64,000 bases of DNA from Teichococcus aestuarii (GTDB lineage: Bacteria; Pseudomonadota; Alphaproteobacteria; Acetobacterales; Acetobacteraceae). A program made the position numbers and the translations under genes. The notes beneath the pieces are model-generated. The model had not been told where the DNA came from. It saw nothing but the letters and a program-made list of their open reading frames with translations, and did not search any database. Location: the NCBI RefSeq assembly GCF_003116135.1, contig NZ_PDOA01000003.1:248001-312000 (forward strand), in the 5' to 3' direction. The stretch's first letter is position 1. Every line of letters starts with the position of its first letter. Below are positions 7,371 to 15,002 of the stretch, piece after piece.

Positions 7371-8429
7371 TCAGATGCCGAAGGTGTCGCGCCATTGTTC
7401 CTTCACCTCCGTCACCCCGGTCTCGATCTCCTGCGGCGTGGGCATGATGATCTTGATGGATTCGAGCGGCTTCGCGCCCTCGGGCGGCGGCACGTCGCCG
7501 CGCAGGGACTCCGAGAAGTACTTGCGGGTGACACGGAAGTATTCCGGGCCGGTGGCGAATTCCATGAACAGCTTCGCCGCGTTCGGGTGTGGCGCGTTCT
7601 TCTGGATGCAGCTCGGCGAGGGCACCACCACCGTGCCGTCGGTCGGGTAGATCAGCTCCTGCGGATTGCCGCGCGAGATCGACAGCAGCGCGGTGGCCGA
7701 GGGCACGGCGACGCCGATGCTGCGCTCGCCCGCGTTCAGCGCCGTCACGGGGTCGATGCTGGAGCGGCCGATCTGCGGCCGGTTCTTCTCCAGCTTGGTG
7801 AAGTACTCCCAGCCATACATCTTGCGCATCAGCACGGCCCAGGCGCCGATGGCACCGCTGAAGCCCGGGTGGCCCACCGCCATCTTGCCGCGCCACTTCG
7901 GGTCCAGCAGGTCCTGCCAGCTCTTCGGCGCCTCCGCCGCCGGCACCTGCCCGGTGTGGCGGGAGAGCAGGTGCACGCCGATGTAGAAGACGTGGAACTG
8001 GCCGTCCGGGTCGCCAGCCTTGCGGGCGAACTCCAGCAGGCCGGCGGCGTTCTGCGGGGTGTAGGCCATCAGCCGCCCCTGCCGCTTGAGGAAGGTGGAG
8101 TGGCTGTAGTCGACCGAGCTGAACACGTCGCATTGCGCCACGCCCGCGCGGATGTCCTGCGAAAGCCGCTGGAACGCCACCTGCGAGGTGCTGCGCACCA
8201 CGTTGACATGCACGCCCGGGTAGCGCTCGCCGAAGGCGCGCCCCACCGCCTCGGAGGTCTCGGCGCTCTGCTGGCCGGAATACCAGGTGACCTGGCCTTC
8301 CCGCTTCGCGGCCTCGTAGAGCGCGCGCTCATGCGCCGGCAGGTCCTGGGCGGCGGCGCGCATCGCGGCGCCGCCGCTGCCGATGATGGCGGCACTGGCC
8401 AACAGGCCACGCCGGCTGATCCCTTGCAT
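7371..8429 (-). CDS. ABC transporter extracellular solute-binding protein 1
   Basis: Predicted 352-aa periplasmic protein of the Fe3+/2-aminoethylphosphonate/thiamine binding class. The N-terminus SRRGLLASAAII is a good Tat-type signal, with likely cleavage after AAAQ. The start is the ATG at 8429, preceded by GGGAGAGAG; the ATG 18 bases upstream lies in that ribosome site. It is closely related to the next gene upstream (shared GQ-TWY-G, NVVRSTSQVAFQRL and GNPxxLIYPTDGT stretches), so the pair arose by tandem duplication. The Tyr-Tyr iron ligand motif of classical FbpA is not evident, so iron as substrate is doubtful. Confidence 0.9.
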   Translation of the reverse strand: MQGISRRGLLASAAIIGSGGAAMRAAAQDLPAHERALYEAAKREGQVTWYSGQQSAETSEAVGRAFGERYPGVHVNVVRSTSQVAFQRLSQDIRAGVAQCDVFSSVDYSHSTFLKRQGRLMAYTPQNAAGLLEFARKAGDPDGQFHVFYIGVHLLSRHTGQVPAAEAPKSWQDLLDPKWRGKMAVGHPGFSGAIGAWAVLMRKMYGWEYFTKLEKNRPQIGRSSIDPVTALNAGERSIGVAVPSATALLSISRGNPQELIYPTDGTVVVPSPSCIQKNAPHPNAAKLFMEFATGPEYFRVTRKYFSESLRGDVPPPEGAKPLESIKIIMPTPQEIETGVTEVKEQWRDTFGI

Positions 8430-8498
8430 CGTCTCTCTCCCTCTCATTGCTTCTTGGCAGTCCGCCCCGGCGTCGTTGCGCCGGGGGGGGTCATCAGA

Positions 8499-9560
8499 TC
8501 AGACGCCGAAGGTGTCGCGCCAGAGTTCCTTCACCTCCTGCCCGTCCCGTTCCAGCGCCTTGGGATCGGCGGTGATCAGCGGCACCTCGTCGAGCGGGCG
8601 GGAACCGGGGGGCGGCGGCACCTCGGGGCGCAGCGACTCGCTGAAGAAGGGCCGGGTCACGGCGTAGTAGGTCGGGCTGGTCATGAACTCCATGAACAGC
8701 CTGGCGGCGTTCGGATGCGGCGCGTCCTTCAGCGCGCCGCTCGGCGCCGGCACCATCAGCGTGCCGTCCGTCGGATAGATCAGCGTGATCGGGTTGCCGC
8801 GCGAGATGGACAGCAGCGTGGTGGCGGAGGGGATGGCGGCGCCGATCTGCCGCTCCCCGGCATTCAGCATCGTCACCGGGTCGGCGCTGGAGCGGCCGAT
8901 CTGCGGCTGGTTCTTCTCCAGCGCCTTGAAGTAGTCCCAGCCATACTTCTCGCGCATCGCCAGGCACCAGGAGGTGATGGCGCCGCTGTAGCCCGGATGG
9001 CCGACGGCGATCCGGCCGCGCCATTTCGGGTCGGTCAGCTCCTTCCAGCTCTTCGGCGCCTCGGCCTCCGAGACGTCCGTGCTGCGCCGCGCCATCAGGA
9101 ACAGGCCGAGATAGGTGACCTGGAAGTGCCCGTCCGGGTCGCCCGCCTCCTTCGCGGCGCGGATCAGCCCTTCCGCATTGTGCGGCTTGTAGGGCATCAG
9201 CCGGCCCTGCCGCTTCAGGTAGGCGGCGTGGCTGTGGTCGGTGGAGCTGAACACGTCGCATTGCGCGACGCCGGCGCGCATGTCCTGCGCCAGCCGCTGG
9301 AACGCCACCTGCGAGGTGCTGCGCACCACGTTGACGGTGATGCCGGGGAAGCGCTCGGTGAAGCCGCGCCCGATCGCCTGCGAGGGCTCGGCCTGGTACT
9401 GGCCGGTGTACCAGGTGATCTGCCCTTCCCGCTTCGCCGCCTCGTAGAGCTCCTTCTCGTGCGGCCGCAGCTCCTGCGCCGCCGCGGGGGCGAGGCGCGC
9501 CATGGCGCCACCGGCAGCGAGCCCCAGCATCAGGCGCCTGTTCAGGATCATCATCGTCAT
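8499..9560 (-). CDS. ABC transporter extracellular solute-binding protein 2 (paralogue)
   Basis: Predicted 353-aa periplasmic binding protein, paralogous along its whole length to the product of 7371-8429 (similar N-terminal EAAKREGQITWYTGQ, a shared core NVVRSTSQVAFQRL, and late FFSESLRPEVPP versus YFSESLRGDVPP). The signal peptide starts ILNRRLMLGLAAGG and ends near AAAQE. The ATG at 9560 overlaps a strong ribosome site (AAGGGAGGAA). Keeping two divergent copies with one permease suggests different affinity or ligand range. The 29-bp tandem array at 9625-9738 sits upstream, between it and the crotonase gene. Confidence 0.9.
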   Translation of the reverse strand: MTMMILNRRLMLGLAAGGAMARLAPAAAQELRPHEKELYEAAKREGQITWYTGQYQAEPSQAIGRGFTERFPGITVNVVRSTSQVAFQRLAQDMRAGVAQCDVFSSTDHSHAAYLKRQGRLMPYKPHNAEGLIRAAKEAGDPDGHFQVTYLGLFLMARRSTDVSEAEAPKSWKELTDPKWRGRIAVGHPGYSGAITSWCLAMREKYGWDYFKALEKNQPQIGRSSADPVTMLNAGERQIGAAIPSATTLLSISRGNPITLIYPTDGTLMVPAPSGALKDAPHPNAARLFMEFMTSPTYYAVTRPFFSESLRPEVPPPPGSRPLDEVPLITADPKALERDGQEVKELWRDTFGV

Positions 9561-9624
9561 TTCCTCCCTTGTCACGGCGGGGTGGCGGCTCTGCGTCCGC
9601 CTTGCGCGCCCCGCTCGGTGCCAG

Positions 9625-9738
9625 CCCGGCCCTTGGGCCGGGGACAACAGCTTCCCGGCCCTTGGGCCGGGGACAACAGCTTTCCGGCCCTTGGGCCGGG
9701 GACTACAGCTTCCTGGCCCTTGGGCCGGGGAAACAGTT
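9625..9738 (-). repeat. four tandem 29-bp palindromic repeats
   Basis: Four head-to-tail copies (9625-9653, 9654-9682, 9683-9711, 9712-9738, the last shortened). Copies 1 and 2 are identical and copies 3 and 4 differ at a few positions. Each unit contains the inverted repeat CCGGCCC-TT-GGGCCGG followed by a GGGGACAACAGCTT-like tail. The array fills the space between the crotonase stop and binding protein 2, so its RNA would form a row of strong hairpins inside the operon. There are no spacers, so it is not a CRISPR array. Confidence 0.9.
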
Positions 9739-10547
9739 CAGCGCCCGGTGAAGGCCGGCGGCCGCTTCTCCTGGAAGGCGCGGCGGCCCTCGGCGTAGTC
9801 GGCGCTGTCGAAGCAGGCGCGGTTCAGCCGCTCCACCAGGGCGTTGTCGCGCGCCATCGGGTCGCCGGCGATCTGGTCGATCGCCACCTTCGACGCCTCC
9901 ACCGAGAGCGGGGCGTTGCGCGCGATCTGCAACGCCAGCTCGGTCACGGTGGCCTCCAGCGCCTCGGGCGGCACCACGCGGTTGATCAGCCCGCAGGCCA
10001 GCGCCTCCGCGGCGTCGAGCTGGCGGCCGGTGAACAGGATCTCCTTGGCCATGGCCGGCCCCGCCAGCGCCACCAGCCGCGAGAGGCTCTCATAGCCATA
10101 GGCGATGCCGAGCTTCGCGGCGGGAATGCCGAAGCGGCTGTCGGCCGAGGCGATGCGCAGATCGGCCATCAGCGCCGTGGCGTAGCCGCCGCCGATGCAG
10201 AAGCCCTGGATCATCGCGATCAGCGGCTTGCGCAGCCCTTCCAGACGGCGGCGCGCCTCGCCGCTGCGGCGGCCATATTCCTGCTGCGCCGCCGCATCGG
10301 CGCGCACGCGGTCGAACTCGCTGATGTCGGCGCCGGAGGCGAAGGCCTTGCCGCCCGCGCCATGCATCACCACCACGCGCACCGCGTCGTCGGCCGCGAA
10401 GTCGTCGGCCGCGGCGGCGATCGCGTCCCACATGGCGAGCGAGATGGCGTTGCGCTTCTCCGGCTGGTTGATGGTCAGCCAGCCGATGCCGTCCTGCTTG
10501 CGGGTGAGGATCTTGTTGGCGGCGTCAGGGGAAAACTGAATGTTCAT
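9738..10547 (-). CDS. enoyl-CoA hydratase/isomerase family (crotonase) protein
   Basis: Predicted protein of 269 aa with the crotonase fold. Oxyanion-hole segments are GKAFASGADISEF and the glycine-rich IQGFCIGGGYATALMADLR. In classical hydratases the two catalytic glutamates lie in FGxPE and the following glycine-rich helix. Here the first region reads FGIPAAKLGI and the second YGYESLSRL, so the canonical first Glu is Ala. The reaction may therefore be something other than hydration, such as isomerisation, decarboxylation or thioester hydrolysis. It heads the minus-strand uptake operon and is divergent from the GntR regulator, suggesting that it acts on a CoA ester made from the imported compound. 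Confidence 0.88.
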   Translation of the reverse strand: MNIQFSPDAANKILTRKQDGIGWLTINQPEKRNAISLAMWDAIAAAADDFAADDAVRVVVMHGAGGKAFASGADISEFDRVRADAAAQQEYGRRSGEARRRLEGLRKPLIAMIQGFCIGGGYATALMADLRIASADSRFGIPAAKLGIAYGYESLSRLVALAGPAMAKEILFTGRQLDAAEALACGLINRVVPPEALEATVTELALQIARNAPLSVEASKVAIDQIAGDPMARDNALVERLNRACFDSADYAEGRRAFQEKRPPAFTGR

Positions 10548-10693
10548 GGAATGCCGGGCCTTGCTGCAATGCCAGATGCGGTCACGCGCGTCGGGGGAAA
10601 GGCGCCGGGCCGGAGACCGGCGGGCGGCGTATGGCACCGGCCGCCCTGGTGGCGATCCGCGCTTTCGGTTCGTTCCTCTCCTGGAGAGGAAGC

Positions 10694-10722
10694 TTGTCAC
10701 CGCCCATGCAGGCTGTAAACAA
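10694..10722 (+). promoter_or_regulatory. possible sigma70-type promoter for the GntR gene
   Basis: TTGTCA at 10694-10699 and TAAACA at 10716-10721 are 16 bases apart, within the only AT-rich patch of the 211-base divergent gap between the crotonase and GntR genes. Spacing and match to consensus are only fair. An auto-regulatory GntR operator would be expected nearby, but I see no convincing palindrome. Confidence 0.3.
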
Positions 10723-10758
10723 TAAACACCGCCCGAACATGCGGGAGAGGAAGCGCCC

Positions 10759-11580
10759 ATGTCGCAGCGAGAGGCCAACGGCCCGGACGCGGTCCTGGCA
10801 TCCACCGGCGAGGCCCAAGGCCAGGACAGCGGCGTCTCGGCGCTGCGGGCGCGCATCGCGGCGCGGCAGCCGCTGGGCCGCAGCGTGCAGGCGGCGCTGG
10901 AACGGTTGATTGAAAGCGGCGCGCTGCCCCCCGGGGCGCGGCTGAACGAGGTGGCGCTGGCGGCGCAGCTCGGCGTCAGCCGCGGCCCGGTGCGCGAGGC
11001 GGCGCGTGCGCTGGAGAAGGATGGCCTCGTCACCGTCATCCTCAACCGCGGCGCCTTCGTCCGCAGCCTCGGGATGGAGGAGGCGGCGCAGATCTACGAG
11101 CTGAACGCGGTGCTGTTCGGCCATGCCGCCGCGCTGCTGGCCGAGAGGCTGAAGGGCCGGCGCGACGGCCCGGAGGCCGCCACGCTGCGCGCGACGGTGG
11201 CGCGCATGGACCACGCCGTGGAACAGGGTGCGCTCGAGGCCTTCTTCACCGACAACGCGCTGTTCCACCAGCAGATCGTCGGCCTCTGCGGCAACCAGCC
11301 GCTGCAGGCCGTCTATCTGGAGCACACGCGCAAGCTGCTGCTGCTGCGCCGCCGCTCCTTCGACGCCGCCGGCAACATGCGGGTGGCCAATGCCGAACAC
11401 CATCGCCTGCTGGCCAGCATCCTGGCCGGAAAGGCCGAGCCGGCGCGGCGCCACGCGGAGGCGCACACGCGCGCCGGCCGGGCCCGCTACCTGGCCGCCA
11501 TCGCGCAGGGCAACGCGGCGGCGGAGACCACCGACACGCCCCATGAACAGCACAACGGGAAGGAAACGCCATGCTGCTGA
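10759..11580 (+). CDS. GntR family transcriptional regulator (FadR/FCD subfamily)
   Basis: Predicted protein of 273 aa. The winged helix at about residues 40-105 contains LNEVALAAQLGVSRGPVREAARALEKDGLV, shown in parts: LNEVALAAQLGVS then RGPVREAARAL. The C-terminal FCD domain (about 115-250) has the FHQQIVGLCGNQPL segment and a metal-binding His pattern ending in NAEHHRLL. Such regulators sense small organic acids or acyl compounds. It is divergent from the crotonase-transport operon and overlaps the start of the isomerase by 10 bases, so it probably controls both units. Confidence 0.92.
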   Translation: MSQREANGPDAVLASTGEAQGQDSGVSALRARIAARQPLGRSVQAALERLIESGALPPGARLNEVALAAQLGVSRGPVREAARALEKDGLVTVILNRGAFVRSLGMEEAAQIYELNAVLFGHAAALLAERLKGRRDGPEAATLRATVARMDHAVEQGALEAFFTDNALFHQQIVGLCGNQPLQAVYLEHTRKLLLLRRRSFDAAGNMRVANAEHHRLLASILAGKAEPARRHAEAHTRAGRARYLAAIAQGNAAAETTDTPHEQHNGKETPCC

Positions 11581-12404
11581 TTGACCGGATCGGCGTCGAT
11601 ATCGGCCGCCGCCTGCGGCTGGAGGACGCCATCGACTGGGCGGCCGAGAACCAGGTCCGCTACATCGACATCCAGCTCGACACCGGCGCCAACCGGGTGA
11701 ACGAGTTCGACGACGCGCGCGCCGCCGCGATCCGCGAGCAGGCGGCGCGGCGCGGCGTGACGCTCGGCCTGCACACCCTCTCGGCGGTGAACGTGGCGGA
11801 ATACTCGCCCTTCCTGTCGGAGGCGGTGGATGCCTACATGCGCGCCTATATCGACCTCGCGCCGAAGCTGGGCGCGGAATGGATCGTGGTGCATGCGGGC
11901 TACCACTTCACCGCCGACGTGAAGCCGCGCATGGAGGCGGGGCTCGAGCGCCTGAAGCGCATGGTGGGCCATGCCGAGGAGCGCGGCGCGCTGCTGCTGC
12001 TGGAGAACCTCAACAAGGAGCCCGAGGACGCCGAGGTGCACTACCTGGCGCACACCATCGAGGAGTGGCGCTACTACTACGACCGGATCAACTCGCCGGC
12101 CTTCGCGCTCTCCTTCACCGCCAATCACGCACATCTGATGCCGGACGGGGTGGAGGGCTTCGTCGACGCCATCCCGCTGGAGCGCGTGGCGGAGGTGCGG
12201 CTGGCCGACTGCTTCCGCAACGGGCATGAGCAGCACCTGCTGCCCGGCCAGGGCGATTTCGACTTCGGCGCGATGTTCGCGCTCCTGGAGCGGCGCGGCT
12301 TCAAGGGCCACTACATGAACGCCTTCGGCACGCTGGACGACATGCAGAAGGCCCGGCACGACATGGTGGCCATGGCACGGGAGGCCGGCGCCCCGGTCAC
12401 CTGA
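11571..12404 (+). CDS. sugar phosphate isomerase/epimerase family TIM-barrel protein
   Basis: Predicted 277-aa protein of the xylose-isomerase-like TIM barrel family (AP_endonuc_2). Metal and substrate ligands fit the usual pattern: GLHTLSAVN, WIVVHAGYHF, LLLENLNKEPED (Glu after strand 5), LSFTANHAHLM and VRLADCFRNGHEQHLLPGQGDFDF (His and Glu near the C-terminus). Members isomerise or epimerise sugars and inositols, or dehydrate related acids; the exact substrate is unclear. It overlaps the GntR gene by 10 bases, so the two are translationally linked. Confidence 0.85.
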   Translation: MLLIDRIGVDIGRRLRLEDAIDWAAENQVRYIDIQLDTGANRVNEFDDARAAAIREQAARRGVTLGLHTLSAVNVAEYSPFLSEAVDAYMRAYIDLAPKLGAEWIVVHAGYHFTADVKPRMEAGLERLKRMVGHAEERGALLLLENLNKEPEDAEVHYLAHTIEEWRYYYDRINSPAFALSFTANHAHLMPDGVEGFVDAIPLERVAEVRLADCFRNGHEQHLLPGQGDFDFGAMFALLERRGFKGHYMNAFGTLDDMQKARHDMVAMAREAGAPVT

Positions 12405-12460
12405 GGCCTGGCCCATTCCCGAGCCTGCGCAGGAGCCATTCCTGGGGGCGGTTGGCAAAG

Positions 12461-12494
12461 CGCCGCGCGGTTGGGTATCACCCACCGCGCGGCG
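12461..12494. repeat. strong hairpin between isomerase and DUF3297 gene
   Basis: An inverted repeat with about 14 paired bases, one bulge and a 3-4 nt loop (arms around 12461-12476 and 12480-12494). It lacks a U-run on the plus strand, so it is a hairpin that may slow or end transcription or protect an mRNA 3' end, not a textbook terminator. It lies within the 124-base gap upstream of the DUF3297 gene. Confidence 0.5.
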
Positions 12495-12528
12495 GCGCCT
12501 GCCCGCCGACCCAGCACAAGGCCTCAGC

Positions 12529-12774
12529 ATGAGCACCGACACCCCGCCCGACCGCCTCTCCAGCAACCCGAAGAGCCCCCATTACGACGCCGCCGCCATC
12601 GAGCGCGGCGTGGGTGTCCGCTTCAAGGGCGTCGAGAAGAACAATGTGGACGAGTATTGCGTCAGCGAGGGCTGGGTGCGCCTGACCCTCGGCAATTCGG
12701 TGGACCGCAAGGGCAACCCGATGACCATGAAGCTCCAGGGCACGGTCGAGCCCTACTTCCGCGACGCCGGCTGA
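12529..12774 (+). CDS. DUF3297 family protein
   Basis: Predicted 81-aa protein of normal family length. The diagnostic run is SPHYDAAAIERGVGVRFKG, followed by VDEYCVSEGWVRL and a LQGTVEPYFRD ending. DUF3297 proteins are small, soluble, widely conserved in proteobacteria and functionally uncharacterised. The start is the ATG giving MSTDTPPDRL. It stands alone between the isomerase and the M48 protease, with a large hairpin just upstream. Confidence 0.9.
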   Translation: MSTDTPPDRLSSNPKSPHYDAAAIERGVGVRFKGVEKNNVDEYCVSEGWVRLTLGNSVDRKGNPMTMKLQGTVEPYFRDAG

Positions 12775-12845
12775 GGCGGCGGCCGGCCCCCGGCTCCTCC
12801 GCCCCCCTCCGCTCCCTTTCCCCGACACCGCCGAAGGACATGACC

Positions 12846-13628
12846 ATGCGCCCTGCCCTCCCGCTGCTGCTCTGCCTGCCGCTGCTCGCCTGCGCGCAGG
12901 CCGTCTACGAGGTGCCGGTGGCGACGCCGGCGGGGCTGCAGGCGGCGGCGTCGGAGATCGGCCAGGGGGCGGCGCCGGGCCGTCGCAACCTCTCCGAGGA
13001 TGAGGCCAAGGCCGCCATCACCCGCGTGGCGCGGCGCTTGGCGCCGGCCGGCACCGCCGTGTGCCAGGAGATCGGCCGCGGCGCCGGCTGCGAATGGCGC
13101 TTCGTCTACGACCCCAGCACCGACCTGAATGCCGCCGCCACCGGCGAGGGCGTCATCGTCGTGCAGCGCGGCGTGGCCGACTATGCCCGCAACGACGCCG
13201 AGATCGCCTTCGTCGTGGCGCACGAGATGGCGCACCACGCCGCCGACCATGTCCGCTCCACCCAGAACCGCGCCCAGGCGGGGGCGGCGCTGGGCGGCAT
13301 CCTGGCCTCGCTGGCCGGCGCCTATGCGGGGCTGGAGACCGGGCAGCTGGCGCAGACCGCCTCCGGCGTCGGCGCGCAGCTCGGCGTCATCTCCTACAGC
13401 AAGGCGCAGGAGCGGGAGGCAGACGTGCTGGGCGCCGCCATCCTGCACCGCGCCGGCTACGACATCGGCGAGGCGCGGGACATGCTGCTCACCCTGGCCC
13501 GCCTCTCCGGCCGGACGGAGACGAGCCGCCTCTCCACCCACCCCGCCGGTCCGGACCGCATCGCCTCCTTCGACGGGGCGGTGGAGGAGCTGCGGGCCAG
13601 CAACTGGCGCCTGGCGCCGCGCCGCTGA
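12846..13628 (+). CDS. M48 family metalloprotease, lipoprotein
   Basis: Predicted 260-aa zinc protease. The signal ends in a lipobox, LPLLAC at residues 11-16, so the mature protein is probably membrane-anchored in the periplasm. The HExxH zinc site HEMAH is at 126-130, and the third ligand Glu is in SKAQEREADVLGA. This resembles the BepA/LoiP-type Oma1-like proteases that act in envelope quality control. The ATG at 12846 has AAGGA seven bases upstream and is preferred over the ATG six bases earlier. The Nudix gene follows after 11 bases. Confidence 0.88.
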   Translation: MRPALPLLLCLPLLACAQAVYEVPVATPAGLQAAASEIGQGAAPGRRNLSEDEAKAAITRVARRLAPAGTAVCQEIGRGAGCEWRFVYDPSTDLNAAATGEGVIVVQRGVADYARNDAEIAFVVAHEMAHHAADHVRSTQNRAQAGAALGGILASLAGAYAGLETGQLAQTASGVGAQLGVISYSKAQEREADVLGAAILHRAGYDIGEARDMLLTLARLSGRTETSRLSTHPAGPDRIASFDGAVEELRASNWRLAPRR

Positions 13629-13639
13629 GGGCCGCCGGG

Positions 13640-14182
13640 ATGACCGAGGAGATCACCACCCTCAGCAGCCGCATCGCCTACGAGAACCGCTGGCTGCGGG
13701 TGCGCGAGGACCGCATCCGCCGCCGCGACGGCTCGGACGGGCTCTACGGCGTGGTGGAGCGCAGCGACTTCGTGGTGGTGGTGCCGCTCCAGGACGGCCG
13801 CATCACGCTGGTGGAGCAGTACCGCTACCCGATCCGCGCGCGGCAGTGGGAACTGCCCATGGGCACCTGGGAGGAGCAGCACGGCCCGGACCTGGCCACG
13901 CTCGCCGCCGCCGAGCTGCGCGAGGAAACCGGGCTGGTCGCCGCCAGCCTGCGGCACGCCGGGCAGATCTTCCAGGGGGCCGGCATCTCCAACCAGCGCG
14001 GCCATGTGTTCCTGGCCACCGGGCTGACGCAGGGTGCCCATGAGCGCGAGGTCTCGGAGCAGGACCTCATCTGCCGCGACTTCAGCCTGGCCGAGATCGA
14101 GGCCATGGTGCGCGACAATGTCCTGCAGGATGCCCCCAGCCTGGCGGCGCTGGGCATGCTGCGGATGCAAAGCTTGCTCTGA
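13640..14182 (+). CDS. Nudix hydrolase
   Basis: Predicted 180-aa protein resembling ADP-ribose/nucleoside-diphosphate-sugar pyrophosphatases. The fold's VEQYRYPIRARQWELPMG lead-in is followed by the Nudix box at about residues 75-98. In that box the consensus REL-x-EE-x-G reads AELREETG, so the conserved Arg is Ala, and the Glu expected six residues after the first Gly is not in place. The metal-binding EE pair is intact, so activity is still likely, perhaps with different substrate choice. It follows the M48 gene closely and probably shares its transcript. Confidence 0.85.
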   Translation: MTEEITTLSSRIAYENRWLRVREDRIRRRDGSDGLYGVVERSDFVVVVPLQDGRITLVEQYRYPIRARQWELPMGTWEEQHGPDLATLAAAELREETGLVAASLRHAGQIFQGAGISNQRGHVFLATGLTQGAHEREVSEQDLICRDFSLAEIEAMVRDNVLQDAPSLAALGMLRMQSLL

Positions 14183-14279
14183 AGGCGAGAAAGCTTCCGG
14201 CTTCATCGCTTTTTTGAGAAAAATCAGCGCGTTTGTTTTGAAATTGGTCCCAATCGCGTGAGGTGTGCTTCCGCGCGTC

Positions 14280-14294
14280 TTAACCCTTCATTAG
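14280..14294 (+). promoter_or_regulatory. possible CtrA-like site TTAA-N7-TTAG
   Basis: TTAA CCCTTCA TTAG lies 10 bases before the start codon of the DUF882 gene and is one base from the alphaproteobacterial CtrA consensus TTAA-N7-TTAA. The surrounding 100 bases are the most AT-rich of the region, consistent with a promoter. It is a low-complexity motif and chance cannot be excluded. Confidence 0.25.
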
Positions 14295-14304
14295 GGTCGC
14301 GCCC

Positions 14305-14934
14305 ATGCGCCGCCGATTCCTTCTCCTGGCCGCCACGGCCCCGGCTGTGCTCGTTGCCCCAGGCCTCGCCCACGCGGCGGCCCGGCGGCGGGCCAGCCCA
14401 CCCCTTGCGCAGCGTCGGCTCGCGCTGCGCCACGCCGCCACCGGCTCCCGTTTCGATGGCCCCTATCACAACGGGGTGGAATTCGACGCGGGCGCCATGC
14501 GGGAACTCTCGATCGTGCTGGCGGACACCCGCACCGGCACGGTCCATCCCTTCGACCCGAAGGCCATCGACATCCTGTGGGAGCTGGGCATGCGGGAGCG
14601 CATGGAGGCGTTCACCGTGCTCTCCGGCTACCGCACCCCGGCCACCAACGCCGCCGTGCATGGCGCGGGCGACAGCCAGCACCTTCGCGCCGCGGCGCTC
14701 GACGTGCAGATCCCGAAGGCGAGGCTAGCCGCCTTCGGCGATGCCGCGCGCGGCCTCGGGCGGGGCGGCGTCGGCAGCTATCCGGACCATGGCTTCGTGC
14801 ATGTCGATTCCGGCCCGGTGCGGAGCTGGGGTTTCGACCGCGCCGTGGCCGCCCCGCGCGCCCCTGCCCGCACGCCGGAGCAGATCCGGCTCGACCGCAT
14901 GGCCGAGGCCTGGGCGCAGACACGCCGGCGCTGA
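14305..14934 (+). CDS. DUF882 / YcbK-like M15 family peptidoglycan-related protein
   Basis: Predicted 209-aa exported protein. A signal peptide (MRRRFLLLAATAPAVLVAPG) ends near AHAAA. The domain is of the peptidase M15/DUF882 type: LSGYRTPATNAA, then H and D of SQHLRAAALDVQIP and the second His in HGFVHVDSGPVRSWG, which form the expected zinc site of D-Ala-D-Ala-type peptidases. E. coli YcbK belongs to this group and acts on peptidoglycan. The start ATG at 14305 is set by the signal peptide. Confidence 0.88.
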   Translation: MRRRFLLLAATAPAVLVAPGLAHAAARRRASPPLAQRRLALRHAATGSRFDGPYHNGVEFDAGAMRELSIVLADTRTGTVHPFDPKAIDILWELGMRERMEAFTVLSGYRTPATNAAVHGAGDSQHLRAAALDVQIPKARLAAFGDAARGLGRGGVGSYPDHGFVHVDSGPVRSWGFDRAVAAPRAPARTPEQIRLDRMAEAWAQTRRR

Positions 14935-14965
14935 GCGGCGCGCCTTCCCCGCCCGATCATGAGAA

Positions 14966-14994
14966 CGCCCCGGCAGGCAAGGCCCGCCGGGGCG
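14966..14994. terminator. hairpin between convergent genes, possible bidirectional terminator
   Basis: A perfect 9-bp GC stem (14966-14974 with 14986-14994, 11-nt loop) lies between the DUF882 gene (plus) and the family-5 binding-protein gene (minus). Flanking U-runs are weak (TTCTC on the minus side, TTT on the plus side), so efficiency is uncertain. Confidence 0.5.
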
Positions 14995-15002
14995 CCCGCG
15001 TT

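Noticed and set aside
9625-9738. Possible CRISPR array
   Set aside because: Units are directly adjacent with no spacers, only four copies, and no cas genes in the window.
7308-10718. 1136-codon plus-strand open frame antisense to the two binding proteins and crotonase
   Set aside because: Shadow of duplicated genes; the apparent internal repeats only mirror the paralogous binding proteins.
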